Source of the DNA: Maritimibacter harenae
GTDB taxonomy: Bacteria; Pseudomonadota; Alphaproteobacteria; Rhodobacterales; Rhodobacteraceae
Direction of reading: 5' to 3'
Length of the DNA stretch: 64,000 nucleotides
Assembly: GCF_009882975.1 (NCBI RefSeq)
Contig: NZ_WTUX01000019.1
Coordinates: 628,446-692,445 of the forward strand
Shown piece after piece: positions 30,575 through 38,616 of this stretch. Position 1 is the stretch's first letter; every line of letters starts with the position of its first letter. The position numbers were made by a program, and so were the translations under genes. Below the pieces are notes generated by a model. That model saw only the letters and a program-made list of their open reading frames with translations. It was not told where the DNA came from and made no database searches.

Positions 30575-31669
30575 TCAGCGTTTGTAGGTGGCGGGGCGGA
30601 AGGGCAGGGGCGTCACGGTCGCGGGGCGCCGTTTGCCGCGCACGTCGCCGTAGACGGTGGTGCCGGGGGTCGCACGGTCGGCGGGCAGGTAGCCCATCGA
30701 CATCGGCCCTTCGATGGACGGGCCGAAGGCGCCGGAGGTGATGGTGCCGATCGGATCGGCATCCGTTTCGTCGGCGTAGAGCACGGTGCCCGCGCGCATG
30801 GGGGCGCGCCCTTCGGGCAGGAGTCCCACCCGCTTGCGCGGCGCACCGTTTGCAAGCTGGTCCAGGATCACGTCCGCGCCGGGGAAGTCGGTGCGTTCGG
30901 TGCGCCGGACCTTCTGGATCGCCCAACCGAGGTCGGCCTCGACCGGCGTGGTGGTGGTGTCGATATCGGTGCCGTAAAGGCACAGCCCTGCCTCGAGCCG
31001 CAGGGAATCGCGGGCGCCGAGGCCGATGGTCTCGACCGCGTCGTGCGCCAGAATCGCGCGGGCGAGAGGGTCGGCGTTGGTCTCCTCGACGCTGATCTCG
31101 TAGCCGTCCTCGCCGGTGTAGCCGGAGCGCGAAACCCAGAGGTCGCCGAAGTCCGAGGGGATCACCGCCACGTCCATGAAGCGCATCTCGGCCACCCCAG
31201 GTGCGATCCGTGCAAGGGTTTCTTCCGCTTTGGGGCCCTGAAGCGCCAGTAATGCGCGATTCGTGACAGGTTCCACCGCGTCGCCCAAGTGTTCGCGCAG
31301 GTGCGCGATGTCCCGCTCGGCCATCGCCGCGTTCACGACGAGGAACAGGTGGTCGCCGCGGTTGGCGATCATCAGGTCGTCGAGGATGCCGCCGCTCTCG
31401 TCGGTGAACAGACCGTAGCGCTGCCGCCCTTCGGCGAGCCCGGCCACGTCCACCGGCACCAGCGCTTCCAGCGCCTCCGGCGGGCAGCGCAGGATCACCT
31501 GGCCCATGTGGCTCACGTCGAAGAGCCCGGCGGCGGCGCGGGTGTGAAGATGCTCCTTCATCACGCCCAGCGGGTATTGCACCGGCATCTCCCAGCCGGC
31601 GAAGGGCACCATCCTGGCGCCCAGTTCAACGTGCAGTTCGTAAAGCCCCGTCCGCTTCAAGTCACTCAT
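30575..31669 (-). CDS. gcvT: Glycine cleavage system T protein (aminomethyltransferase)
   Basis: 364 residues, full length. It moves the methylene group from GcvH to tetrahydrofolate and frees ammonia. Landmarks are [20 protein letters not shown] near the N-terminus, [10 protein letters not shown], the catalytic-region block [15 protein letters not shown] and [11 protein letters not shown]. It is first in the operon, and its leader carries the riboswitch. The start [13 protein letters not shown] is preceded by GGGATCGGGCG, a modest ribosome site. Confidence 0.96.
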   Translation of the reverse strand: MSDLKRTGLYELHVELGARMVPFAGWEMPVQYPLGVMKEHLHTRAAAGLFDVSHMGQVILRCPPEALEALVPVDVAGLAEGRQRYGLFTDESGGILDDLMIANRGDHLFLVVNAAMAERDIAHLREHLGDAVEPVTNRALLALQGPKAEETLARIAPGVAEMRFMDVAVIPSDFGDLWVSRSGYTGEDGYEISVEETNADPLARAILAHDAVETIGLGARDSLRLEAGLCLYGTDIDTTTTPVEADLGWAIQKVRRTERTDFPGADVILDQLANGAPRKRVGLLPEGRAPMRAGTVLYADETDADPIGTITSGAFGPSIEGPMSMGYLPADRATPGTTVYGDVRGKRRPATVTPLPFRPATYKR

Positions 31670-31700
31670 CGCCCGATCCCTCACCGGGATGTCGCGCCCG

Positions 31701-31732
31701 GCATCGCTGGGCCGTTTCGGCCCATTCGATGC
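31701..31732 (-). promoter_or_regulatory. Expression-platform hairpin between riboswitch and gcvT
   Basis: GCATCG (31701-31706) pairs with CGATGC (31727-31732), and inside it GGGCCG (31709-31714) pairs with CGGCCC (31718-31723) around a 3-base loop. The hairpin follows the second aptamer in the transcript. No U run follows it, so control by classic intrinsic termination is not obvious. Confidence 0.5.
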
Positions 31733-31885
31733 CCCCTCTGTCCGGCTGCCTGAGATCGTTATCCCTTCGGCGGGCGTCATTGCGCCACTCTCCAGAGTGC
31801 TGTCGTCCCGCGAAGGTCCGTGGGCCTGAGAGGTTCCGGGGCGGTTGCTCCTTCGGCACTGGCGATGCCAGATTCTCCCAACGCG
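31730..31885 (-). promoter_or_regulatory. Tandem glycine riboswitch upstream of gcvT
   Basis: On the minus strand two aptamers follow one another. The first runs from GGGAGAATC (31879) through GTGCCGAAGGAGCAA to AACCTCTCAGG. The second runs from CTCTGGAGAGTG through CGCCGAAGGGATAACGATCT to CAGGCAGCCGG. The CCGAAGG-GCAA and TCTCAGG blocks are the glycine-binding signatures of this class. It senses glycine and should raise gcvTHP expression when glycine is abundant. Confidence 0.9.
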
Positions 31886-31962
31886 GATAGCGGCAGGGTA
31901 ATCAGCGCCGCCGCCCGCCACAAGGCTTGCGTTTCGCGCCCGGGACCGGGAGAACACGGGCC

Positions 31963-32529
31963 ATGTCCGATCCGTTCTTCTTTGGCTATGGCTCGCTGGT
32001 GAACCGGCGCACCCATGACTACCCCGAGGCGCATCCCGCCCGCGTCACCGGCTGGCGCCGGGCCTGGCGCAAGTCGGCGCGCTTCGACCGCTGCCTATTG
32101 TCCGCGGTCCCCGCGACCGAGGATTACATCGACGGCCTGATCGCCGCCGTGCCGGGGGCCGACTGGGCCGCGCTGGACGAACGCGAGGGCGGCTATGCCC
32201 GCCACGACGCGAGCGCGGCGGTGCGCCACCCGGTCGAGCGCCCGCTCGACATCGCGATCTACGCGGTCGACCTGGAGCGCTTCCCGGTCCCCGGCGATGA
32301 CGACCCGGTGCTCCTGTCCTATCTCGACGTCGTTGTGCAGGGCTTTCACACGGAATTCGGCCGCGCGGGCGTCGACCATTTCTTCGAGACGACCGAGAAC
32401 TGGCATGTCCCCGTGCTCGACGACCGGGCGGCCCCGATCTACCCGCGCCACCAGTCGCTGATCGAGGAGGAGACCGCACTGGTCGACGAGGGGCTCGCCC
32501 GCGTGGGGGCGCGGATCGTCGGGCTCTGA
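31963..32529 (+). CDS. Gamma-glutamylcyclotransferase-like (GGCT fold) protein
   Basis: 188 residues. FFFGYGSLVNRRTH at the N-terminus is the GGCT-fold substrate loop, and the glutamate in LDEREGGYAR near residue 73 is placed as the catalytic acid. Family members release 5-oxoproline from gamma-glutamyl amines or peptides, but many are not characterised. It is divergent from gcvT. A strong terminator-like hairpin lies 126 bases after its stop (32655-32684). Confidence 0.8.
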   Translation: MSDPFFFGYGSLVNRRTHDYPEAHPARVTGWRRAWRKSARFDRCLLSAVPATEDYIDGLIAAVPGADWAALDEREGGYARHDASAAVRHPVERPLDIAIYAVDLERFPVPGDDDPVLLSYLDVVVQGFHTEFGRAGVDHFFETTENWHVPVLDDRAAPIYPRHQSLIEEETALVDEGLARVGARIVGL

Positions 32530-32654
32530 GCCGGCGCTGTCACAAAACGGAATCAAGCCGTTCCTAGAGTGGACCTGCCCGCGATTCCCCGCCCCTACCG
32601 GGGCTTTCGCCGGGCAGCGCGCCTGTCCCAATCCTTTTGCCCGCGCGCGGTCTC

Positions 32655-32689
32655 GCGCCCCCGGTCGTCCCGCCGGGGGCGCCCTTTTT
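32655..32689 (+). terminator. Rho-independent terminator upstream of ilvE
   Basis: A 10-bp stem (GCGCCCCCGG, 32655-32664, with 32673-32682) is followed by CCTTTTTC. It is a typical intrinsic terminator. It lies 126 bases after the previous stop, so it ends either a long 3' UTR or a separate small RNA. Confidence 0.7.
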
Positions 32690-32750
32690 CCACCATCTGG
32701 ACCTTCCCCGAAGCCGGGCGTAGGGTCGCGCCGATCAGACGGAGGGCGAC

Positions 32751-33611
32751 ATGGCGACGGGCACGAATCTGCGCACGTATTTCGAGGGAACCTGGCACGA
32801 GGGCGACGTCCCCGTGATGAAGGCGGCCGACCACGGCGCCTGGCTGGGTACGACCGTTTTCGACGGTGCGCGCTTCGTCGATGGCATGGCCCCGGACCTC
32901 GACCGCCACCTCGCGCGCGTCAACCGCTCGGCCGAAGCGCTGATGATCAAGCCGACGGTGAGCGTGGACGAAATGCTCGAGATCGTGTGGGAGGGGCTGT
33001 CGCTCTATCCCAAGGACGCGGCGGTCTACGTGCGGCCGATGTACTGGGGGATCGAGGGCGGCTACCTGGGCATCCTGCCCGACCAGTCCGCCACCGGCTT
33101 CGCGGTGTCGCTCGAGGAAATCCCGATGGCCGCACCCGATGCCGCGGTGACGCTCACCACGACGCGCTTTCGCCGCCCGGTGCTCGAGGATGCCGTGGTC
33201 AACGCGAAGGCCGGCTGCCTCTACCCCAACAACGCGCGCATGCTGGCCGAGGCGCGGTCCAAGGGCTACGGCAACGCGCTGGTCGCCGACGCGCTGGGCA
33301 ACGTCGCGGAAACCGCGAGCGCCAACGTCTTCATGGTCCGCGACGGCGAGGTGTTCACGCCGATCCCGAACGGCACCTTCCTGTCGGGCATCACCCGCGC
33401 ACGCCACATCGAGAACCTGCGCGCCGACGGCGTGACGGTGCACGAAAGCGTGCTGTCCTTCGACGATTTCCGCGAGGCGGACGAGGTGTTCCTGTCGGGC
33501 AACCTCAACAAGGTGACGCCGGTGACCGAGTTCGACGGGACCATGTACCAGCAGGGGCGCATGGCCCGGCGCGCGCGCGAGCTCTACTGGGACTGGGCGC
33601 TGAGCCTCTGA
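32751..33611 (+). CDS. ilvE: Branched-chain amino acid aminotransferase-like PLP enzyme (class IV)
   Basis: 286 residues, fold-type IV. The PLP lysine is in VVNAKAGCLYPNNARMLAEA at about residue 151, ETASANVFMV and NGTFLSGITRARHI are the usual phosphate- and substrate-loop blocks. It would transaminate leucine, isoleucine or valine with 2-oxoglutarate in the cytoplasm. Class IV also includes D-amino acid aminotransferase and ADC lyase; IlvE is chosen by overall resemblance, and its specificity is not proven. GGAGGGCGAC precedes the ATG. It is followed by repeat copy B. Confidence 0.82.
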   Translation: MATGTNLRTYFEGTWHEGDVPVMKAADHGAWLGTTVFDGARFVDGMAPDLDRHLARVNRSAEALMIKPTVSVDEMLEIVWEGLSLYPKDAAVYVRPMYWGIEGGYLGILPDQSATGFAVSLEEIPMAAPDAAVTLTTTRFRRPVLEDAVVNAKAGCLYPNNARMLAEARSKGYGNALVADALGNVAETASANVFMVRDGEVFTPIPNGTFLSGITRARHIENLRADGVTVHESVLSFDDFREADEVFLSGNLNKVTPVTEFDGTMYQQGRMARRARELYWDWALSL

Positions 33612-33693
33612 GGCCCTGAAGAGGGGGCTTTGCCCCCGCCGGTGATCCCGGGGGGATCACCGACTCCCCCAAAGTATTTCGGGAACGATGAAG
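33612..33693 (+). repeat. Dispersed intergenic repeat, copy B
   Basis: It directly follows the ilvE stop. Two hairpins, GGGGGC-TTT-GCCCCC (33623-33637) and GGTGATCCC-GGG-GGGATCACC (33641-33661), are followed by the tail AAAGTATTTCGGGAACGATG (33671-33690) and AAG. The tail matches copies C and D closely. The hairpins probably end the ilvE transcript. Confidence 0.7.
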
Positions 33694-33750
33694 CGGTTGT
33701 TGCCAGCGTCCGGCCCCTCGGCCATGATGCGGCGCTGAGAGGAGTGCCTC

Positions 33751-34206
33751 ATGCGAAAGTTTCTCGTGGTGCTGGATGACAGCCGCGAATGCCTGAACGC
33801 GATGCGGTTCGCCGCCATGCGCGCCGCGCGCACCGGGGGCGGGGTCGAGATCCTGTCGATCATCGCGCCGGAGGAGTTCAACCACTGGCTCGGCGTCGGC
33901 GCCGTCATGCGCGAAGAAGCCCGCGAGCGGATCGAGGCGCATTACGAGGTCTTCGCCAAGTGGATGCGCGACAAGCAGGGGATCGACCCGGAACTGGTCA
34001 TCCGCGAGGGCGAGGCGGTCGAGGAAATCCTGGCGCAGGTCAACGAGGACCCCGAGGTCGGGGTCGTGGTGCTGGGCGCGGGATCGGGCAAGAAGGGCCC
34101 GGGGCCTCTGGTCACTGCGCTCACGCGCGCCTCGGCGAGCCTTCCGGTGCCGCTCACCATCGTTCCGGGCGAGATGTCCAAGGAGCGGCTGGAGAGCATC
34201 ACCTAG
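33751..34206 (+). CDS. Universal stress protein (UspA family)
   Basis: 151 residues, one Usp domain. The N-terminus KFLVVLDDSRECLNAMRFAA and the C-terminal nucleotide-site pattern VVVLGAGSGKKGPGPLVTAL fit the ATP-binding class. It is cytoplasmic and would support survival in stress or starvation; its specific partner is unknown. The stop codon overlaps the stop of the convergent DMT transporter (34203) by three bases. AGAGGAG precedes the ATG. Confidence 0.87.
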   Translation: MRKFLVVLDDSRECLNAMRFAAMRAARTGGGVEILSIIAPEEFNHWLGVGAVMREEARERIEAHYEVFAKWMRDKQGIDPELVIREGEAVEEILAQVNEDPEVGVVVLGAGSGKKGPGPLVTALTRASASLPVPLTIVPGEMSKERLESIT

Positions 34207-35096
34207 AGGTGCGGCGGGGCCGGTTTGACCGGCACGCGGCGCCCGCGCATGAGCGCCACCGCGTTCGAGATCGCGAGCGCGGTGATCACGATGGCCCCGC
34301 CGATCAGCGCCCATTTTCCCGGCACCTCCCCGATCACCGCCCAGGCGAGGAGCGGCGCGAAGACGCTCTCGACGAGAAGCAGCAGCGCCACCTCGGCAGA
34401 GGGGAGGAAGCGGGGGCCGGTGGCCAGCAGCGCGGTCGAGATCACGATGAAGAACCCGCCGTGGAGCGCCACCCAGATCCAGTCGTCCGCCGGAACCGAG
34501 AAGGGTTGCGCGAAGGGCAGGAGCACCAGCGCCGCGCCCAGCATTCCCGGCGGGATCGCGGGGACCATCGAGACGGGGCGCAGGCTGCGCGCGATGGTCA
34601 GGCCGATCGAGAAGACCACCACGATCCCCAGCGCGATCAGGTCGCCCTTGAGCGATGCGCCCTCCGTCTCGCCCGATCCGTAGGCGATGAGGCCGATGCC
34701 CACCGGCACCACCGCCATCGTGAGCGCCGTGCGCCGGGTGATCCGCTCGCCCAGGGCCACGCGCGAGAAGAGCGCGGACATCAGGGGCATCGCGGCGATG
34801 ATGAAGACCACGTTGGCGATCGAGGTGTTGGCGACGGCGAGCACGAACATGGTCCCCGCCGCCCCCGTGCAGGCGGAATAGACCCAGACCTTCGGCCCCA
34901 GCGCGAAGACGGTGCGAAACGGCCTTACGCCGTCGCGCACCAGGTAGCCCGCGCCCAGCACCAGCGCCACGAGCAGCGCCTTCCAGAACGCCACGGTGAC
35001 CCCGTCGGTCTCGATCAGGCGCACCATGAGGCTGTCGGGCAGGATGAAGACCACGCCAAGGAACGTGATGATCAATCCCTTGAGGTGATCGGTCAT
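34203..35096 (-). CDS. DMT (EamA-like) family transporter
   Basis: 297 residues with about ten membrane segments in two EamA-type halves, an inner-membrane exporter or importer of small metabolites. LGVVFILPDSLMVRLIE opens the first half and VALLLLVESVFAPLLAWAVIGE is the conserved block of the second. Substrate unknown. The start was set at MTDHLKGLIITFLG because the upstream frame enters the nfuA promoter. It diverges from nfuA, with 106 bases between the starts. Confidence 0.82.
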   Translation of the reverse strand: MTDHLKGLIITFLGVVFILPDSLMVRLIETDGVTVAFWKALLVALVLGAGYLVRDGVRPFRTVFALGPKVWVYSACTGAAGTMFVLAVANTSIANVVFIIAAMPLMSALFSRVALGERITRRTALTMAVVPVGIGLIAYGSGETEGASLKGDLIALGIVVVFSIGLTIARSLRPVSMVPAIPPGMLGAALVLLPFAQPFSVPADDWIWVALHGGFFIVISTALLATGPRFLPSAEVALLLLVESVFAPLLAWAVIGEVPGKWALIGGAIVITALAISNAVALMRGRRVPVKPAPPHL

Positions 35097-35148
35097 GAAA
35101 TCTCCTAAAGCTGACTTTCGCGTGAAGGAAAGAAAAAGGGCCCACCGG

Positions 35149-35176
35149 TTGACTTGGAACGATTCCAAGCTCATAT
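35149..35176 (+). promoter_or_regulatory. nfuA promoter overlapped by an Irr-type (ICE) palindrome
   Basis: TTGACT (35149-35154), a 16-base spacer and TCATAT (35171-35176) form the promoter. CTTGGAA-CGA-TTCCAAG (35153-35169) is a perfect 7-3-7 inverted repeat that fills the spacer. The core TTNGAA-N3-TTCNAA is the iron control element bound by Irr in alphaproteobacteria, so iron-responsive repression of nfuA is likely. Confidence 0.6.
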
Positions 35177-35202
35177 CCGAAGTCGACAGGAAAGGACGTA
35201 AC

Positions 35203-35763
35203 ATGTTCATTCAGACCGAATCCACACCGAACCCGGCAACCCTGAAATTCCTGCCGGGACAGACCGTTCTGGACGCGGGAACCGCGGATTTCCCGAACCC
35301 CGAGGCTGCCGGCAAGTCCCCGTTGGCACAGCGTCTTTTCGCCGTGAACGGGGTGACGGGTGTGTTCTTCGGGACCGATTTTGTGACCGTGACGAAGGCC
35401 GACGAGATCGAGTGGGACCACGTCAAACCCGCGCTTCTGGGCGCCATCATGGAGCACTACCAGTCCGGCGCGCCGGTCATGGGGGAAGAGGCGAGCCAGG
35501 CGGCCCACGCCGACCATGACGGCCCGGACGGCGAGATCGTGGTCCAGATCAAGGACCTGCTCGACACCCGCGTGCGCCCGGCCGTGGCGCAGGACGGTGG
35601 CGACATCACCTTCCACGGCTTCGACCGTGGCGTGGTCTACCTGCACATGCAGGGGGCCTGTGCAGGCTGCCCGTCCTCGACCCTGACGCTCAAGATGGGG
35701 ATCGAGAACCTGCTCAAGCACTACATCCCGGAAGTGACCGAGGTTCGGCCCGTTGCCGTCTGA
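35203..35763 (+). CDS. nfuA: NfuA-type Fe-S cluster carrier
   Basis: 186 residues with an N-terminal Nfu_N domain (MFIQTESTPNPATLKFLPGQ) and a C-terminal NifU-like domain whose CxxC (GACAGCPSSTLTLK, about residues 153-166) binds a 4Fe-4S cluster between two subunits. It delivers clusters to client proteins. The upstream promoter holds a likely iron-control box. The start is after AAAGGACGTAAC. Its end overlaps the TTG start of tsaB, so the genes nfuA-tsaB-rimI are probably one operon. Confidence 0.92.
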   Translation: MFIQTESTPNPATLKFLPGQTVLDAGTADFPNPEAAGKSPLAQRLFAVNGVTGVFFGTDFVTVTKADEIEWDHVKPALLGAIMEHYQSGAPVMGEEASQAAHADHDGPDGEIVVQIKDLLDTRVRPAVAQDGGDITFHGFDRGVVYLHMQGACAGCPSSTLTLKMGIENLLKHYIPEVTEVRPVAV

Positions 35764-36355
35764 CCCGACGCTTCTTGCTTTCGACACATCGGCCGCGCAT
35801 TGCGCGGCCGCTTTGCTTTGTGGCGACGACATCGTCGAATGCGCCGTGGAAGAGATGGGCCGGGGGCAGGCGGAACGGCTGATGCCGCTCATGGACGCGG
35901 TGCTCGCGCGCCAGGGCCTGCGCTGGGACGATCTGTCGGCCGTGGCCGTGGGCATCGGACCGGGGAACTTCACCGGCATCCGCATCGCCGTCTCCGCCGC
36001 ACGCGGCCTGGCGTTGGGGCTTGGCCGGCCGGCCATCGGGGTTTCCGTGCTCGAAGCCCAGGCCTACGGGCTGGCACGCCCGTGCCGGGCCGTGGCGGAC
36101 GCGCGCCGCGGCATGGTCTATGCGCAGGTCTTCGGCGATGGCGCGGCGGGGCCCGAGCTGATCGAGGCCGGTGACGTGCCGGACGACCTGCCAATTGCGG
36201 CGGGGCTGCCGCCGGACCGGCTCGTGACCAATATCGCGCGGATCGGCGTCGGGCGCCTTGCCGCCGGCGGCTCGATCGACCGGCCTGCGCCGCTCTACAT
36301 CCGCAGCGCCGATGCCGCGCCCGCAAGCGATCCGCCCCCCGTTATACTGCCATGA
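35753..36355 (+). CDS. tsaB: tRNA threonylcarbamoyladenosine biosynthesis protein TsaB
   Basis: 200 residues, the usual length. It partners TsaD in making t6A37 on ANN-decoding tRNAs. The N-terminus TLLAFDTSAAHCAAALL is the ASKHA phosphate loop and GIGPGNFTGIRIAVSAARGL is the signature block. Translation begins at a TTG inside the last codons of nfuA, as no ATG fits; this unusual start may keep TsaB levels low and coupled. The stop overlaps rimI by ATGA. Confidence 0.92.
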   Translation: MPSDPTLLAFDTSAAHCAAALLCGDDIVECAVEEMGRGQAERLMPLMDAVLARQGLRWDDLSAVAVGIGPGNFTGIRIAVSAARGLALGLGRPAIGVSVLEAQAYGLARPCRAVADARRGMVYAQVFGDGAAGPELIEAGDVPDDLPIAAGLPPDRLVTNIARIGVGRLAAGGSIDRPAPLYIRSADAAPASDPPPVILP

Positions 36356-36765
36356 CGCCGGCAGACATGGCCCGGATTCATGCCGCTGCCTTCCCGGCGA
36401 GCCGCGCGTGGGCGGTCAGGGAGATTGCCGGATTGATCGAGGGCCCGGGCGGCTTCGCCGTCGATGCGCCGGACGGCTTCGCGCTGGGCCGGGTGATCGC
36501 GGGCGAGGCGGAGCTTCTGACCATCGCCGTCGATCCGGCCGCGCAAGGGGCCGGGCAGGGGCGCGCCCTTCTGGATGCGTTCGAAGAGGCCGCGCGCGGC
36601 CGGGCCGGCGAAAGCGCGTTTCTCGAAGTCGCGCAGGACAACGCTCAGGCGCTGGCGCTCTACCGCGCGGCGGGCTGGGCCGAGACCGGGCGGCGCCCCG
36701 GCTACTACGCCCGCGTCGGCGCGGCGCCGGTCGACGCGATCCTCATGTCGAAATCCCTGCTCTGA
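36352..36765 (+). CDS. rimI: Ribosomal protein S18 alanine N-acetyltransferase-like GNAT protein
   Basis: 137 residues of the GNAT fold. The acetyl-CoA loop is VDPAAQGAGQGRALLDAFEE at about residues 61-80, and DNAQALALYRAAGWAETGRR is the end of the fold. The gene order tsaB-rimI is conserved in many bacteria, which supports RimI (acetylation of the S18 N-terminus). Another GNAT substrate cannot be excluded. ATGA overlap with tsaB. Confidence 0.82.
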   Translation: MTPADMARIHAAAFPASRAWAVREIAGLIEGPGGFAVDAPDGFALGRVIAGEAELLTIAVDPAAQGAGQGRALLDAFEEAARGRAGESAFLEVAQDNAQALALYRAAGWAETGRRPGYYARVGAAPVDAILMSKSLL

Positions 36766-36840
36766 GCCACCTGCCGCGACGTGGCCTCTGGACCGTCACG
36801 GCGACCCGTGACTAGGGTGGCGAAAACGCCAGGAGGGACG

Positions 36841-37644
36841 ATGACCGACGCCACCACACTCGCCGCCACGATCCGCGACAGGGCCGGTGACGCCCCGGTC
36901 GAGCTGGGCCTGATCCTGGGCTCGGGCCTGGGTCACCTTGCCGATGCGGTTGAGGGCACGGCCATTCCGTATGCCGACCTTGTCGGGTTCCCGCAGCCGG
37001 GGGTGTCGGGGCACAACCCCAAGCTGGTGATCGGTGACCTGCTGGGCACCCGCGTGGCGATCTTCGGGGCGCGCGCGCATTACTACGAACACGGGGACGC
37101 GGCCGCGATGCGCATGCCGCTCGCCGTGCTCAAAGAGCTGGGGGCGAAACGCCTGCTGCTCACCAACGCGGCCGGGTCGACGCGGGCGGACGTGACCCCG
37201 GGCGAGTTGATGATGATCACCGACCACATCAACTTCGCCGGGGCCAATCCCCTGATCGGCGAGGCGACCGACGCGCGTTTCGTGCCGCTTGGCGATGCCT
37301 ACTCGGCCGAGATGCGTGCGGGGCTGCACGCGGCGGCCCGGGCAGAGGCGATCACGCTCGCCGAAGGGACCTACGCGTGGTTCTCCGGGCCATCCTTCGA
37401 AACGCCGGCCGAGATCCGGGCGATCCGCACGCTGGGCGGTGACGCGGTCGGGATGTCGACGGTGCCCGAGGTGATCCTCGCGCGGTTCTTCGGTCTGGAC
37501 GTCGCCGCGATCTCGGCGATCACCAACATGGCCGAGGGCATGTCGGACGAGAAACTGTCCCACGCGCACACCAAGAAGATGGCCGTCTCGGGGGCCGAGA
37601 AGCTCGAACGGGTGATCCGCCGCTTCCTGTCCGTTAGCGCATAG
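36841..37644 (+). CDS. punA: Purine-nucleoside phosphorylase (trimeric family 2)
   Basis: 267 residues. It splits purine nucleosides with phosphate for salvage. ELGLILGSGLGHLADAVEG opens the fold, PQPGVSGHNPKLVIGDLLG holds the phosphate-binding histidine region, and LLTNAAGSTRADVTPGELMM and GMSTVPEVILARFFG are the base-recognition blocks of the family 2 enzymes. GGAGGGACG precedes the ATG. Specificity for guanosine/inosine versus methylthioadenosine cannot be read with certainty. Confidence 0.9.
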   Translation: MTDATTLAATIRDRAGDAPVELGLILGSGLGHLADAVEGTAIPYADLVGFPQPGVSGHNPKLVIGDLLGTRVAIFGARAHYYEHGDAAAMRMPLAVLKELGAKRLLLTNAAGSTRADVTPGELMMITDHINFAGANPLIGEATDARFVPLGDAYSAEMRAGLHAAARAEAITLAEGTYAWFSGPSFETPAEIRAIRTLGGDAVGMSTVPEVILARFFGLDVAAISAITNMAEGMSDEKLSHAHTKKMAVSGAEKLERVIRRFLSVSA

Positions 37645-37707
37645 GTATTCCCTCCGGTAATCGGCGGCGATCTGGACAAATCCTGTGGCTTGGCGCAGGA
37701 GTGTTCC

Positions 37708-38616
37708 ATGCAGGTCTACCTTCCTATCGCCGAGGTTTCGGTCAACGTGTTCCTGCTCTTCGGGCTCGGAGGGCTGGTCGGAATCCTGTCCGGCATGTTC
37801 GGGGTCGGTGGCGGCTTTCTGATGACGCCGCTCCTGTTCTTCATCGGCATTCCGCCGGCGGTGGCCGTGGCGACGGGGACGAACCAGATCGTCGCGTCCT
37901 CCGTGTCCGGCGTGCTCGCGCATCTCAAGCGAAAGACGGTCGACCTGAGGATGGGTTGGGTGCTGCTGGTCGGGGGTCTGATCGGCGCGCTTCTGGGTGT
38001 CCAGCTCTTCACCTACCTGCGGTCCATCGGGCAGGTCGATCTGCTCGTGACGCTCTGCTACGTCGTTTTCCTGGGCATCATCGGCTTCCTGATGCTGGTC
38101 GAAAGCACCCGCGCGATCCTGCGCAACCGGCGTGCTACGGCCCCGAAACGCAGGCGGCACAACTGGGTGCACGCGCTGCCCTTCAAGATGAAGTTCCGCA
38201 CCTCGGGGCTCTACATCTCGGTGATCCCGCCGATCCTCGTCGGGCTTTCGGTGGGCGTGCTGGCGGCCATCATGGGCGTCGGTGGCGGGTTCATCATGGT
38301 GCCCGCGATGATCTACATCCTGGGGATGCCGACCAAGGTGGTCGTGGGCACGTCGCTGTTCCAGATCATCTTCGTCGCGGCCTTCACCACGGTGATGCAC
38401 GCCTACGAGAACCAGACCGTCGATATCGGCCTTGCGATCCTTCTGATCCTCGGCGGCGTGATCGGGGCGCAGCTGGGCGCGCGCATCGGGCTTCGCATCA
38501 AGGCCGAACAGACCCGTATCCTGCTTGCGCTGCTCGTCGTCGGTGTCTGCCTGAACCTGGCCGTGGGCCTTCTGATCGAGCCGTCCGAGCTCTACTCGCT
38601 GGGGCAGGAGGGCTGA
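37708..38616 (+). CDS. TSUP family (TauE/SafE) transporter
   Basis: 302 residues with about eight membrane segments and the paired motif GVGGGFLMTPLL and GVGGGFIMVPAMIY at the starts of the two halves, hallmark of TauE/SafE permeases for sulfite, sulfonates or related anions. AGGAG lies 6 bases before the ATG; an in-frame TTG at 37690 was rejected. The stop overlaps the start of the TIGR02186 gene by one base, a pairing conserved in Rhodobacteraceae, which suggests a two-part system. Confidence 0.88.
   Translation: MQVYLPIAEVSVNVFLLFGLGGLVGILSGMFGVGGGFLMTPLLFFIGIPPAVAVATGTNQIVASSVSGVLAHLKRKTVDLRMGWVLLVGGLIGALLGVQLFTYLRSIGQVDLLVTLCYVVFLGIIGFLMLVESTRAILRNRRATAPKRRRHNWVHALPFKMKFRTSGLYISVIPPILVGLSVGVLAAIMGVGGGFIMVPAMIYILGMPTKVVVGTSLFQIIFVAAFTTVMHAYENQTVDIGLAILLILGGVIGAQLGARIGLRIKAEQTRILLALLVVGVCLNLAVGLLIEPSELYSLGQEG

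Noticed and set aside
27195-30587. 1130-codon plus-strand open frame opposite gcvP and gcvH
   Set aside because: It is antisense to a clear gcvP with PLP motif; long antisense frames are common in this GC-rich DNA and its translation shows no family features.
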